Numbered from the stretch's first letter, positions 48,662 to 59,958 are shown. The stretch: DNA of 64,000 bases from Panonychus citri (GCF_014898815.1 NW_026515545.1:1612001-1676000); one strand, 5' to 3'. The notes: generated by a model from the sequence alone, not told the origin. Numbers and translations: made by a program.

Positions 48662-49828
48662 ATGGTTTTAACTCAAGTTAATTCAATTACAACTGAATTA
48701 AATAAATTCTCAGGGATAATTAGTCTTGATCATGTAACTTTCTATGTTTCCAATGCCAAATATGCGGCCGCTTATTTCACCCGTTTCTTTGGGTTCAAGT
48801 TAATCGGTTATAAGGGTTTGGAAACTGGAAGCCGATCAACGTGTTCATATGTTGTGACCTCAGATGACATTGTTCTGGTTTTAAGTTCAACTTATCAATA
48901 TGGTTCGGGTGACCTTTGGTCAATTGTTTCCTCCAGAGGTGATATGGTCAAAGATGTCGCCTTTACAGTTGATAATTTGGACAACTACCTGACTCGATTG
49001 ACCGCAAGTGGAATTAAGATTGTCCAACAGCCAAGGACCGAAAGTGATCAAAATGGTTCCGTTAAAATGGCCGTTATTTCACCTTTCGGTGATATAACTC
49101 ATACATTGATCGAGAGAACTCGATATTCTGGACCTTTTCTTCCCTCTTATCATTTGCCCCTTGAGTCGGATAATTTCGAGGGACCAATGGACATTTCACC
49201 AGAACTTCGAATATCTCTTAAAGCTATTGACCATTTTGTTCCTGTTCTAAATGTCGGACAATTGGATGAAGCTTTTGATTTCTACAATAAATTGGGACTG
49301 GAAACTTTTTATTCCGTTGACGATTTTAATGTCAAAACGGAAACAAGTCGATTGAAAATGGTTGTGGTCGCAAACAAATCGAAAGAGGTGATAATCAATT
49401 TAGTCGAACCATCGGCCGAAGATAAAGTGTCCCAGTTACATGAATTTCTTCAATACAATAATGGATCGGGAATTCAACATATCGCCCTTCGAACAGATAA
49501 TATCGTCTCTACGGTAAGTGGCCTAAGAGAACGTGGAATTCAATTTCTTGATATTCCATCAGGATATTATGAAAAATTACGAGAGCGTTTGGACTCATCG
49601 AAGGTCACAATCAAAGAACCAATCGAAGTTTTAGAAAAACTTCAAATTCTTTGCGATTTCAATGAAAACGGTTACATCCTTCAGCTATTCACGAAGCCGC
49701 TTTTTGACCGGCCGACAACTTACCTCGAAATAATTCAGCGTAATAACCATTCTGGTTTCGGCGCTGGAAATGTTCAGGCTCTTTATGAGGCCGTTGAAAG
49801 GTTACAAAAACAACGAGGTAATTTGTAA
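48662..49828 (+). CDS. HPD: 4-hydroxyphenylpyruvate dioxygenase
   Basis: A single exon of 388 residues. The first in-frame ATG is at 48662; the open frame extends further upstream without an ATG. Both VOC half-barrels are present: LDHVTFYVSNAKYAAAYF at the start and the catalytic half with the iron ligands His in AIDHFVPVL, His in GIQHIAL and Glu in TYLEIIQRN. The C-terminal gating helix motif GFGAGNVQALYEAVE is kept, as is LQLFTKPLFDRP. The enzyme turns 4-hydroxyphenylpyruvate into homogentisate in tyrosine breakdown. Length is normal. Lack of introns contrasts with neighbours and could reflect a retrocopy or intron loss. Confidence 0.96.
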   Translation: MVLTQVNSITTELNKFSGIISLDHVTFYVSNAKYAAAYFTRFFGFKLIGYKGLETGSRSTCSYVVTSDDIVLVLSSTYQYGSGDLWSIVSSRGDMVKDVAFTVDNLDNYLTRLTASGIKIVQQPRTESDQNGSVKMAVISPFGDITHTLIERTRYSGPFLPSYHLPLESDNFEGPMDISPELRISLKAIDHFVPVLNVGQLDEAFDFYNKLGLETFYSVDDFNVKTETSRLKMVVVANKSKEVIINLVEPSAEDKVSQLHEFLQYNNGSGIQHIALRTDNIVSTVSGLRERGIQFLDIPSGYYEKLRERLDSSKVTIKEPIEVLEKLQILCDFNENGYILQLFTKPLFDRPTTYLEIIQRNNHSGFGAGNVQALYEAVERLQKQRGNL

Positions 49829-50003
49829 CCATACATCGAATTCAAATTGACAATTAAACTAAAACTTGAAATCATTTTCTTTCGCCAACAATTAACCAAT
49901 CAATTGTTTTCTTTGTTCGTTTCTTAACGAATCCTTAATTATAACATCGGGTTGTCTTTTAGAACATAAATAAAACTCAATTATCTTAATTCTGTTCGTC
50001 GAT

Positions 50004-50623
50004 ATGTCCAAATATCTTGAAAAACTGGACGATGCTCTGGACACGGTGTTTACCGGTTCACCAAAGACCGATAAGGTTTTCAATTGTTTGGAGATTGTTA
50101 CTCATTTGGAAAAGTTAAAAATCGCCAAATTTTTTCTCATCATCATATCGATTTATATGATCTTTGGTGCTTTCGCTGAGTTAATTTGTAACGGTGTCGG
50201 TTTTATTTATCCAGCGATTTGTTCACTCGACGCTCTTGAAACTCACCAACCGGAAGATGATACCAAATGGTTAATATATTGGGTCGTTTTTGCGACTTTT
50301 TCATTAATCGAATTTTTTTCCGATAAAATATTCCATGTTTTCCCTGTTTATTATTTGGCGAAACTAATTTTTCTTATTTGGTGCTTTTGGCCTACCGCAG
50401 AAAATGGTTCCATGCGAATTTATAAGAAAATTATCAGGCCATATTACCTGAAGAAAAGAGATTCAATTATATCGAGTAAGTTGCTGGTCGAAATTTTAAT
50501 AGAAATAAAATTAAATCAATATAATAAATCTTAGAACCAGAGGATCCCGAACCTGACCCATCAGAACGAACTCAGGGAAGTCCAACTAGAGGATCGATAA
50601 GTTCAATGGGAAAAGAAGATTGA
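50004..50623 (+). CDS. REEP5/6-like ER-shaping protein, copy 1
   Basis: Two exons, 50004-50475 and 50535-50623, give 186 residues. The TB2/DP1/HVA22 domain is complete: two hairpin membrane segments (FFLIIISIYMIFGAFAELICNGVGFIYPA; WLIYWVVFATFSLIEFFSDKIF), then FPVYYLAKLIFLIWCFWP and IIRPYYLKK. The tail is short and acidic. REEPs bend tubular ER membrane. The next gene is a paralogue with the same intron position and phase, so the pair arose by tandem duplication. Confidence 0.94.
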
Positions 50624-50973
50624 AATTCCGATATTCGAATGGTTTTTTGCTTCGAGAATCGAGAGCGAAAATCGTAGTAACACTTAATTGAATCGCTTTT
50701 GTTTAACCAAGGAAACTATTTCAATCTAATCAACATTTCAGAGTTTTGAATGATCACAATTAACGAGGTTCAAGTTGAAAAAGCAAAGAACAGAATTTAC
50801 ATGTAAATTAGTGAATAAAAGTAATTAAAGTAAAGGAATTATTTTAATAATCGATCAATTTGTTTCTCGCAATTCAATGTTTCCTTTGTCGAATCCTTCA
50901 ATTTACAACAATACACTTTAATTACTTCGAGTAATTAACAGTCAATTAGAGATGATTTTCTTTTTGTTTCGAA
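50624..50973. other. Spacer between the REEP copies
   Basis: 350 bp, AT-rich; contains the 3' UTR of copy 1 and promoter of copy 2. Nothing specific seen. Confidence 0.5.
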
Positions 50974-51751
50974 ATGACTTCACAATTTCTTGGAAGACTG
51001 GACAATGTTGTGGACACAGTATTCAGCGGTTCCCCTGTAACTCAGAGGGTATTCAACGGTTTAGAAACAGTTACTCGTCTGGAGAAACGTAAAATCGCTA
51101 AATGTTTTTTCATTTTGTTCGCTATTTATATGACCTTTGGTGCTTTCGCTGAATTGATTTGTAATGCAGTTGGATTCGTCTACCCTGCAATTCAGTCATT
51201 AGAAGCTCTTGAAACTCATGATTCTGAGGACGATCGTCAATGGTTAACCTATTGGGTTGTTTTCGCCTTCTTTTCAGTAATCGAATTTTTTTCCGATAAA
51301 ATATTTTATGTTTTTCCCGTTTACTATTTGGCGAAACTAATTTTTCTCGTTTGGTGCTTTTGGCCTACCGAGCAAAATGGTTCCATTAGAATTTACAATC
51401 AAATCATTAGACCTTATTATCTAAAGAAAAGATCAGGTAAGTTGCTAATTTGTCGAAATTGTTGTAGATGAAAATCAGGTTAATTCTAAATTTTTTTTGT
51501 TCATGTTAATCAAAGAAAAAGAAGAAGAGAAAGATGCTGAAACTGGAAGAAAATCAATCAGTAATCAAGGTGAGAAACAATTTTATTCGAGGCCAGGATC
51601 AATCGTAGAAACACCAGTTCTAACTCAGGCAATGGTTGGAACGAGGATAAGGTCATTATTGAAGGATATAAAAGAGAAGGAGAAAGAACTGGATAAAGAA
51701 ATTGTTAATAAACTTGATGCTGTAGATGAAAATGATGATGAGGATGATTAA
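50974..51751 (+). CDS. REEP5/6-like ER-shaping protein, copy 2
   Basis: Exons 50974-51436 and 51516-51751 give 232 residues. The domain is nearly superimposable on copy 1 (FGAFAELICNAVGFVYPAI, TYWVVFAFFSVIEFFSDKIF, RPYYLKKR). The C-terminal exon differs completely: longer, very charged, with a coiled-coil-like KDIKEKEKELDKEIVNKL and an acidic end. The 88-bp identical copy at 42462-42549 comes from this exon. The donor has the same sequence context in both copies (GTAAGTTGCT). Confidence 0.94.
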
Positions 51752-51897
51752 TTTATCTCGTATTGAATTTTGACTTTGTATTAAAAGATAATTTTAATTT
51801 TTCAAGTTCCCATTATTGTTGTTGGTATATAAGGTAATCATTTGACTGATCAAATCAATATTCTTCTCTTTCAATTAGTTAATATTAGAATAATTTT

Positions 51898-53993
51898 CTA
51901 AGCAATTGAATCCAAATCATCAGGTTTAACATCAACTTCCAATACTCGTGGACCATATAAAAGTAAATAAGCACAATGCCAATCACCTGAGAGATAAATT
52001 AAAAAATTGAATAGCAAATTAATAATCAATTAGTGAGAAATGTTTTATTTGTGATTTCATTACCTCCACCGGCCAGTTTTAAAATGTCATCAGTGGTCAC
52101 TTGAGTAACATTATCATCATCACATTGGAACCATTCATCTTTGGGGAAAAAGAGATAAAATCATCAATATTTAATGTCTAATTGTGGTAACAATTTGTGA
52201 TAAACTTATTACCTTTACTACGTCTAATCCAAGCTAGATAATGACCACTGGCGATGTTTCTTCCTTTATGAGTTAGAACAGCTTGAAGCTCATAGTAGCC
52301 GCTGTTGTTGGAACCGGGATCATCTTTGAAATAATATGGATAAGCAAATTTGGGCTTTTCGTCGGTTTTGTCACCTTTTTTTGTCAGGTCAGGCTTTTGG
52401 CTTAGGGCTAACATTTTATCATCATATTCCTTGAATTTGTTTCTCATTGGATTTAACTTTTCCTGTAATTCTGGTGTACACATCTCGTAAACATCCAACT
52501 TGAAACCGAATTTAATTTCTTTCAAAATTTTCGCTTCACGTCCTTTATATTCAAATCTCATTATTTGAATTGTAAGATAAGCAGGTAATCGGCCCAATAG
52601 ACTTTTCTTGGTGTAAATACAATCTCTTTGGAGGTTTGGTGAAAATTTGGTTAAATTTTCTTCTAGGATGGAATATTTTAAGCCAGATTGAAGATATTTA
52701 ACTTCATGGTTGGAAATAAAGCAACTAAGATGTAAAAATTTCTCTACAGTTTTAGCTTCTTCTTCTTCTTCATTTTCTGTATTAAAGAGAAATAACAAAA
52801 ATGATAGATTGTTAATTTACAAGTGATAATAATAGAAGAAATAATGATTACCTGTGTTTTTCATGGTAACAGAGAATTTTCCTTCAAAATATTGTTCAAT
52901 GAAATTATCACTCTTAATGGCTTGAGCTGCACTAATATTATCACCAGTTCCTTGATTATCAGCAGTTTTCAGATCTTGTTGTAATGATCTCATCAAACTT
53001 GTCCAGCATTCGGCTGCATCATGTTGAATGAGATTACCATCAGCGGATTTCTCGGCAAACCGAGGAAATGCTAAATGAAAACCGTCAAGAAAACCATTGG
53101 AGCAATAACAGATTTATGTTCCATTGAGATGAAAAGATCCGCAAAGAGACAGTAACATTGGGTTGTAACATAAGATCCGAACGCTTAGGGATAAACCTAT
53201 TGAAATGGAGAAAATAAAATTGAATAAATTAAGATCATCTTTTTGTTTCTCAATTTGATCTATGATAGGTAATAAATACTTACTTGGCTATTGCTTCTCG
53301 TAACTCAGGTATGGTATACAAACATTGTACCGTAGCATTTAGATAGCAAGTATTACCTAAATTGGTTAAGCCTGAGGGAAGATCAAGAACTGTGCTTAAT
53401 TCACTTTCAGTCATATCCTCGATAAATTTAGGTTTCTCTTGAGGTTCTTCAGGAATCTTGTCAACGTTTCCCATCATCAAAAAAGTGATACCTGGTAAAA
53501 ACAAGAAATATAAAAATCATTCAAACACATGATGATGACAAAAGATTTATAAATAGACACCAATGATAATTGATTAAATAACTATACATCTTTTAACTGA
53601 ATTCCATCCCATGTAGGTCCAGAGATGACTTTTCCCTTGAACATGAGTTTCTGCCTTTCAATTGAAACCGAAGTGAGAGCAAACAATTGAGCCTTAAAAA
53701 CGGTTGTCTCCAAATCAGTATCCAAATCAATATCATTGTAAATCTCTTTACCCCATTTAACCTTAACTATAATCAAATAATCAAATAAAACAAAATTAAA
53801 CAAAATGACAAAAAATACAAGACATAAATAGAAAAAAAAACCAAAGGTATAAAACAAAAACAACGGATTAAGATTATACAGAGAAAAGAATATAAAAAAA
53901 GAGTTGATTGGAAAATAGAAAAAGAAAATACAATAAATGTTGACTAATTAAACCAATTAGAGTCACAATTAACTTACCTTTGTAAATCGGCAT
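51898..53993 (-). CDS. USP14: USP14, proteasome-associated deubiquitinase, with homopolymer frameshifts
   Basis: Exons: 53993-53978, 53766-53588, 53491-53284, 53196-52852, 52776-52213, 52138-52064 and 51986-51898. A ubiquitin-like domain (KVKWGKEIYNDIDLDTD, RQKLMFKGK) precedes the USP core with Cys box GLTNLGNTCYLNATVQCLY, PAYLTIQIMRF, YELQAVLTHKGRNIASGHYL (His box) and the terminal WHCAYLLLYGPR. It trims ubiquitin on the 26S proteasome. The exon at 53196-52852 is broken by two one-base shifts, at 53139-53140 and 53086, each explained by one missing base in a G run (minus strand). The exon starting at 53491 also needs one more G for phase. With these, every junction fits, which argues for sequence error rather than a pseudogene. 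Confidence 0.93.
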
Positions 53994-54448
53994 CTTTCTT
54001 GACAATATTGACAAACCGTTACAATTAAATGACAAAGTAATTAACCAAAGACAATGATAATTAAAAAGTGATAACCAAATTAATTACAATTGAGAAAAAT
54101 TCAAAACCAAATGAATCTGTTTATTACCCTGAGGGATCTTTACGATCGTTTATACAACTGAGCAGACTCGAGTTCTGCCCTCTCACGGTTGCATATCTAA
54201 CCGTTTACAAAGGTAATAAGCTTCATTTCTATTGTCAATTAAAATGAGAATTTGGTTAATTAATTTAGTATCAGTGATTGTCCATTCTTTGACGTGTTTC
54301 AGTCTTAAGTTGATTATTTGTGGGTAATGATTTTCTATCCATTTACAGTCCTACCAGAAGTGTAATCGGCTTGGTGTTTCGAGGCCACAACATTCTATCG
54401 CCATTCTTTGTCTCATCATCTTTTCTATGGTCCTAATCTGATGTTGTT

Positions 54449-56284
54449 TTAGTTTGTCGCCAATTTTATGTTGAGTTCAGCTAGAGGTGATTTTGATTTC
54501 CTGAAGTTTGATTCAGTTTTCTCTCTTTCCTTTCTTTTAATTTCATTGTATTGAGCTCTTACGTTGGTGGGTTTCTCCTGTCGAGGTAAAATCCATTTAA
54601 TCTCCCTCTCGCACCAATCTTCCCTTGATGATTGTGTTGTTTTGATTTGCCATTGTCCTGGTCTGAGGAGAATTCTTCTAATATCATCACCAAAATCTGA
54701 AAGTGAGTAAATTAATTTTGCTGTTTCTGGCTCTAACTCTATTGTAACTTTGTGCCCGCCCCATATTTTTATAATCATTTCTACTATTATTAATTTGAAT
54801 TCATATCTTTCTGTTTTTTCTTTCAGGTTTACTTGCCACAGGTGATCAGAATTGTTGTGACATATTAATGCACTTTGCGAATTCATAATCTTGTATTGGA
54901 TCAAGTGATCATCGTTATTCGACATCCTGTCCATGATCCATTCTATCGGCACTGGATGTCTTTCTATCCATCCTGTTGGTCTCGTAATTTGGTTGTTGAA
55001 ATTATGAATAGTCGTTTCTATTCGATAATTCTCTAGCCAAAAGGGTAATTTATGTATTATCATGTGACTCCATCTCGTTCTTGTTTTTGTTCCGATGAAT
55101 TTGTTTATGATTGATCCAATTAGCTCATTTATTTCATTTTCATTCTCTAGGTCATTCATCGCAATCGGAATCATCTCATAAATCATTGGCCACAGATAAT
55201 TTGTGATTAACAACTTCTGGATCTTAATCGGTAGCTTGATAATTTTCGGCCAGGTAATTCGTCGTTTGGTGACAATAATATTTCTTAGTCGCTGTTCCAG
55301 TTCATTTTTAAATCTCTTAATGGACATTTTCCTTCTGGAATACTGAAAACCTAGTATTTTGATAAAACTGTTGTCATTTGGATGGATGATTTTGGTTTTT
55401 CGTGGTTGATTTTTAGATCTCTAATAGAATCTTTTCTAATGTTTTCATTATTGTTTCAACTCTCCACAGGCTATTCGGTGGGATAATGATGACCATATCA
55501 TCAGCAAATGCGTAAATCATGATGTTGATGTTCCAACATTTTTTGATGCAGTGGTTGAGGGCCAAAATAAAGAGGAGAGGTCCAATCGATGTTCCTTGGG
55601 AGACTTCTGAAGGTGATTTTTTATATAATTTGGTTCCATTATCAAAGTAAGTCAGGTAATCATTTTCCTGAATTGAGTCTATCAGTGTCATTGTTGATTC
55701 ACCGATGATTTGTGTCAGCTGAGCTCGGATTGGAGTTAGGCTGACATCGTCAAACGCTGTTGACACATCGACAAATATCATTGTTGATTCTTCTCTATTC
55801 TTTTTTATTAGGAGTTTCCTAAAGAGATCTTCTCTTTTACTTCCTCGTATAAAACCAAATTGTGTTTCAGGTACCAGAAGTTTGGGTGCTGTTGATTGGA
55901 GTCTTGCTGCTATTACCATGTCGATCATTTTCAATAGATGATTTGGAGTTCGGATCATTCGAACTCTACCATCCGGTTTAGGTACGAACCCGCAGCCAAA
56001 GACATTTAAAACATTTGGAACGTGTGATATTGAAAATATCATTTCGATTACTTCAAACTTTTCCTTGTTGTTTTCAGAAATTTATTCCATGTTTTATTCA
56101 TGAAATTGTCTGCTGTGAGACTTGAACTTTTGGCCCGGTATTTTAAAATCATTTGTTTCTCATGTTGGTACAGTTGGCCTTTGATTAATTTCGGTGCATC
56201 TTTAAATTGTGGTTTATTCTTTGTGAAGCCTTCTAACCATTTTAATTTGCTCTCATTCGTCACCGGGTTTTCCAATTTATCCAT
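54449..56284 (-). pseudogene. LINE ORF2: reverse transcriptase and C-terminal region, broken
   Basis: Three open pieces. 56284-56048 is the region before RT. 56042-55413 holds the RT core: VPKPDGRVRMI, LLKMIDMVIAARLQ, TQFGFIRGSK, FVDVSTAFDDV, QGTSIGPLLF and the active site YAFADDM. 55327-54449 is the post-RT region, followed past one stop by a CC...H...C knuckle near 54355-54400. Frame changes lie near 56045 and 55330-55410. It would make cDNA at a nicked target. Confidence 0.88.
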
Positions 56285-56633
56285 TCTTTATCATCAAAGA
56301 GGTGTTGGTGGATGAGATTCCATGTTACTTTTGAATCTTTACTTTCTTTTAACATCTTGTAAGGTCGAAAGACTGAATCTTTCTGTCAATTTCCATGGTG
56401 AGTTCGTTTATTTCTCTTTTCTCTCTCTCTGTTGGGTTTCTAACTCGTTGTTTTTCTTCTTGCCTTGATTAATCTCTGTAATTTGTTTCTCTTTTTCATC
56501 TTTGTTATCCAGATTCCATGATTATCTGGGAAATGAACAATTTCTAAACATCTCTTGATGAGTGGGTGATTTTTATTCCATTGATTGTTAACGAGATGAT
56601 AACTTGGTTTCAACCTCCAAGAACCGAATTTGA

Positions 56634-57297
56634 TTATTTTAATATCTTTTTCGTTCCTGGTATCAATTTGTTAGTGTCTATTTCACATGCCAATGTCCAA
56701 TGATCTGAATCATCGAGATTTTTCCTTGGATTTACTATTACCATGGTTGAGGATGTTAATATCATGTCTATTACCCTGTTTGATCTGATGAATGTTGTAC
56801 CGAATTCACGACTTATTGGAATCAAGTTAAACTGGTGAAGCGAATTTGTCAATTGAGTGAATTGTTTTCTTCTTCTGAGTTTATTTGGCCTGATTGCCAA
56901 TAGCTCAAAGAAGCATTAAAATCTCCCATTAAGATTATTTGGCTTTCCAGGTTTTCGACAATTAACCGATGTATTGTTGCTAATTGTTGTATGAAGATTT
57001 CATTTGATCGCCACGGTTTAAGGTACACCGAGATTACAACAATGTTTAATTTTCTTATGATTATCGCCGCGATATCTTGGCAACCGACTCTTAATTTTAC
57101 AGGTTTAAGGTCTCTGGACACAACCAGTGATTGGGCTCCATTGATGATAAGACGTTCGGTGTTAAAAGTTTCACTAATTTTAGAGATATTTGGGTCGGAT
57201 AACGATGTTACACTAAGGTCACTAAATAGAGTTTTCTAATCATAAATTCCGTTGTTTCTGGTTTTTGGGCGACATTACAGTGAGTAATATTTAACAT
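56634..57297 (-). pseudogene. LINE ORF2: apurinic-like endonuclease domain, broken
   Basis: Starts at an ATG at 57297 (MLNITHCNVAQKPE), shifts frame near 57230, continues through VVISVYLKPW and the catalytic GDFNASLSYW, shifts again near 56880 and ends with the catalytic SDHWTLACEI. The order of motifs is that of EEP-family LINE endonucleases. Two shifts inactivate it. Confidence 0.85.
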
Positions 57298-57412
57298 GAT
57301 TGTTTGATAAGTAATGAGTTAACTTGTTTTTATTTCATTACCACCTTTTATCCCGCCTTTTCATTTATTAACTGTTTATTTCATCTCTTGTTTACTCATA
57401 GTTTGTTTCGTC

Positions 57413-58926
57413 ATGGAGAAGAAACCAGCCGAATTTGAATTTGTTAAGTTGAATCCTCCCGTTCGTGAAAGTATCTGGAAACGTTTTAATGATCAACCTT
57501 TTCTTGTTGGATCGAAGGCCAATTTCAGTCGCGAGTTTGTTAGTGTCCATGAGGATGATTTTAAGTTGATAAGCAGTGTTTATAGTCACAAAATCGTGAA
57601 CAATGAGACTTATATTTTGACTAAGGTTGAGGTTCAATTCAAGGAGATTATTATAATTGGGTTTGGTTGCCATTTGCAGTTTCGAAAGGCTATTGATATG
57701 AGTTATCATCATATAATTGATCGTATTCTAAAGGATTTTCCAGTTATTTATATGGTAAGTTAAGTTAGTGAACTCAGATCGGAATTAGCTAATTTTTGTT
57801 TTCTTTATTTCAGCCACAGCAGATCATGAAATTGCCTAATTGGCAAGGTTTCTGTTATTTAAATTCTGCATTAATACCTTTATTTCATTCGCAATTTTTT
57901 GTTAAGGAGTTGATGACTTCTTATATGGTGCTGGCCAGTCGCATAGGTACTGGACAAGTGAAAAATCCACTTCGGTGTCTTAAAGATTCTCCTGCGACAG
58001 GGTCTTGGTCTGTGGTGTACTCTCTGTATAATTTCTATAGAGTTTGTTAAAGCTGCTCGGATTGAAGGTTTTCAAATTCGTAATTTTCCCAGGTTATTAC
58101 AATTGAAGACTGATCCTGATGACCCTTACGAGGAGCCGACCAAGAGCCGACCATTGAATGACCTGAGTTGAATTCTCAGCAGCTACATTCTTAAGCATCT
58201 ACGAAGGTTTTGTTCTGAGCGATATGGAGTGTTGAATCGGTGGTGTTTCAGGATTTGTTGCGGAAGTTAGGAAATGACGATATTCGATTTCATCAGAAAT
58301 TTCTTTTTCATGTCAGTGGTAAATTCAGTGTCGATTTTGTCCTGTTGACGGGAAGATTTTCGAGTACAGTTTTCCTGTTTTAAATTTGCCCGGAAAGGCC
58401 TGCGAGGGTTATCATATAGTGCGTCTCTCAGATATAATTATGCGAGTTGGTTACTGGGGTGATAATTTTCCTCTGACGTGTTCTCGTATCGTGAATGGGT
58501 CGATTTGTGGGGAAGTTTAGACTTGATATAAAAGTACTGAGACTACCTGATTTGATGGCCATAAATTTGTGTGGGTCGATGATGAAGCGAGATGATCTTT
58601 TCATAGAAATGGAGGAAAATTTTACATTGAAGCTCAATGGTGAGGATTTTGCTTATCATCGTCTTGCTTTCAGCAGTGTGATTAAGCTTTGGAAAGATTG
58701 TTTTGATCGTTCTCTTGGTGATCGATTTATCAAGCCACAGGATCATTATGTCTTTGATGGGTGGCATTCATGCGTTCATTTACTCACCAGAAACGATTTT
58801 GTGGAAGTGAATAATGGTGAGGTTTTTGAGCCCACTGAGTGGCTCTCTGGTAATTACACGGATGGGTCGTTGATTTTCTATCAATCAGATAAATATAAGT
58901 GGTTGGTTAATGAGGAGAAACGCTAG
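57413..58926 (+). pseudogene. Divergent USP-type deubiquitinase gene inside the LINE, opposite strand, broken
   Basis: Exon 1 (57413-57754) starts at an ATG and ends at a clean GTAAGT. A 59-bp intron ends TTTATTTCAG, and exon 2 (57814 onward) continues in phase with a Cys box like that of USPs (NWQGFCYLNSALIPLFHSQF). A frameshift near 58045 and several stops to 58494 follow. The open piece 58495-58926 has the second half of a USP fold: LRLPDLMAINL (LPxxLxIxL), LNGEDFAYHRLAFSSVI, then DHYVFDGW and NDFVEV...LIFYQ where the His box, W/Asp and the last strand should be. The catalytic Cys is kept; the His-box GHY reads DHY. No similarity to USP14 beyond the fold was seen, so it is not a recent copy of its neighbour. 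Confidence 0.6.
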
Positions 58927-59005
58927 TTACAATCTTAATTCACGTTTATTCTTGTTTCTAAGAGACGCTAGTTACAATCTTAATTCACGTTTTATTTATG
59001 TTTCT
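58920..59005 (+). repeat. Two tandem copies of a 45-bp unit after the USP-like stop
   Basis: ACGCTAGTTACAATCTTAAT begins both copies, at 58920 and 58965. They agree over about 27 bases and then diverge slightly in a T-rich half. The stop codon of the USP-like frame (TAG, 58924-58926) lies inside the first copy. Confidence 0.9.
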
Positions 59006-59430
59006 GATGATAACCCGTGTAGGTGATCGAGCATTGGTTACAAAATTTAATTCGAGCCATTCCTACGAAGTTAACTGTATCTTCTTTTGTCAGGATCTCA
59101 CTCTTATGTTTTTTCATTTCGTCATAAATCTCATAATCTTTAATAAACATCAAAGTTTTAGCATCGGTAAACCTGAAGAAAACATTTACATCTTTGAATT
59201 TATCCAGTAATTCCTTTTTTTGATTCTCGGTGATTAAATTCTTCGATTCCATTACATACCAATCGATAAAGGGCGATTTCAATCTCTTTATTGTTGTCCA
59301 AGAAGATTTGTTTCAGGGTAGATTTCGGAATTGGATTCTGTAGTTGATGATAACTTTTCTTGATTCCTACAGTTTGTTTTATTGTAACATTCTTAAATGT
59401 TGTCAGGTTTTGCCAGTTGTATGATTTTTG
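58992..59430 (-). pseudogene. Unrecognised minus-strand ORF between LINE ORF1 and ORF2
   Basis: An open piece at 59282-58992 (PFIDWYVMESKNLITENQKK..., MARIKFCNQCSITYTGYHQK) extends upstream after one frame change near 59280 as SYNWQNLTTFKNVTIKQTVG. There is no canonical ATG for the lower piece. It is rich in Lys, Glu and aromatic residues and has one CXXC. No family recognised. It could belong to the LINE, to an inserted element, or to the same unit as the USP-like gene. Confidence 0.4.
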
Positions 59431-59435
59431 GGTGA

Positions 59436-59770
59436 TTATAACTGTGACTCTATCAAATCTTCAATCTCTTCTTCATCTGAAGTGTCAAGTTCAGTTCTAT
59501 TCTTGACCAGTTCAATAAGCTTTGTAATGCTGAGATTGTGTCAGCATTTGGGGTTTGTTGTACGAAAATTGCACCGATCATCATTAGTCCGGTTAAAACT
59601 TGGGTTGGGAGGTCATTTGTATTATCGGGATTTTCGATATCACTTTTACTCAATGTCGAAAAAGCTTCTAACACGGTATCAACGTCGTTATCTGTCCATT
59701 GAATAAATTCATGGTTTAATAGTTTTTCTTTTAAAAGTTTATTAATCAGTTCACTTGGATCAAGGTCCAT
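59436..59770 (-). pseudogene. Unrecognised acidic-tailed ORF following LINE ORF1
   Basis: Starts with ATG at 59770 (MDLDPSELINKLLKEKLL), has a helical middle (QVLTGLMMIGAIFVQQTPN) and, after a frame change near 59500, ends with an acidic tail (TSDEEEIEDLIESQL) and a stop at 59436. That the shifted frame gives a natural-looking terminus suggests a one-base indel in a once real protein of about 110 residues. No family recognised. Confidence 0.45.
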
Positions 59771-59958
59771 TTCAATACAAAGGTCACTTTAATTATGGTT
59801 CAGTTATAAAATTTAAAAGGTGAAAAAGTTTTATTTAGGTGGACAATAACATTAAGTAAGTAAAAGCATGAGAAAGAAATCAGAAGATAATGTTGTTGTC
59901 ATGGTGACTTTACGATGCGGGCTTTTTCAATCGTGACTCCAGTTCGGGATTAGCGATT

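Noticed and set aside
51898..58926. USP-like gene as a recent duplicate of neighbouring USP14
   Set aside because: The Cys-box surroundings (NWQGFCYLNSAL against GLTNLGNTCYLNAT), exon phases and the rest of the protein differ too much. Shared fold only.
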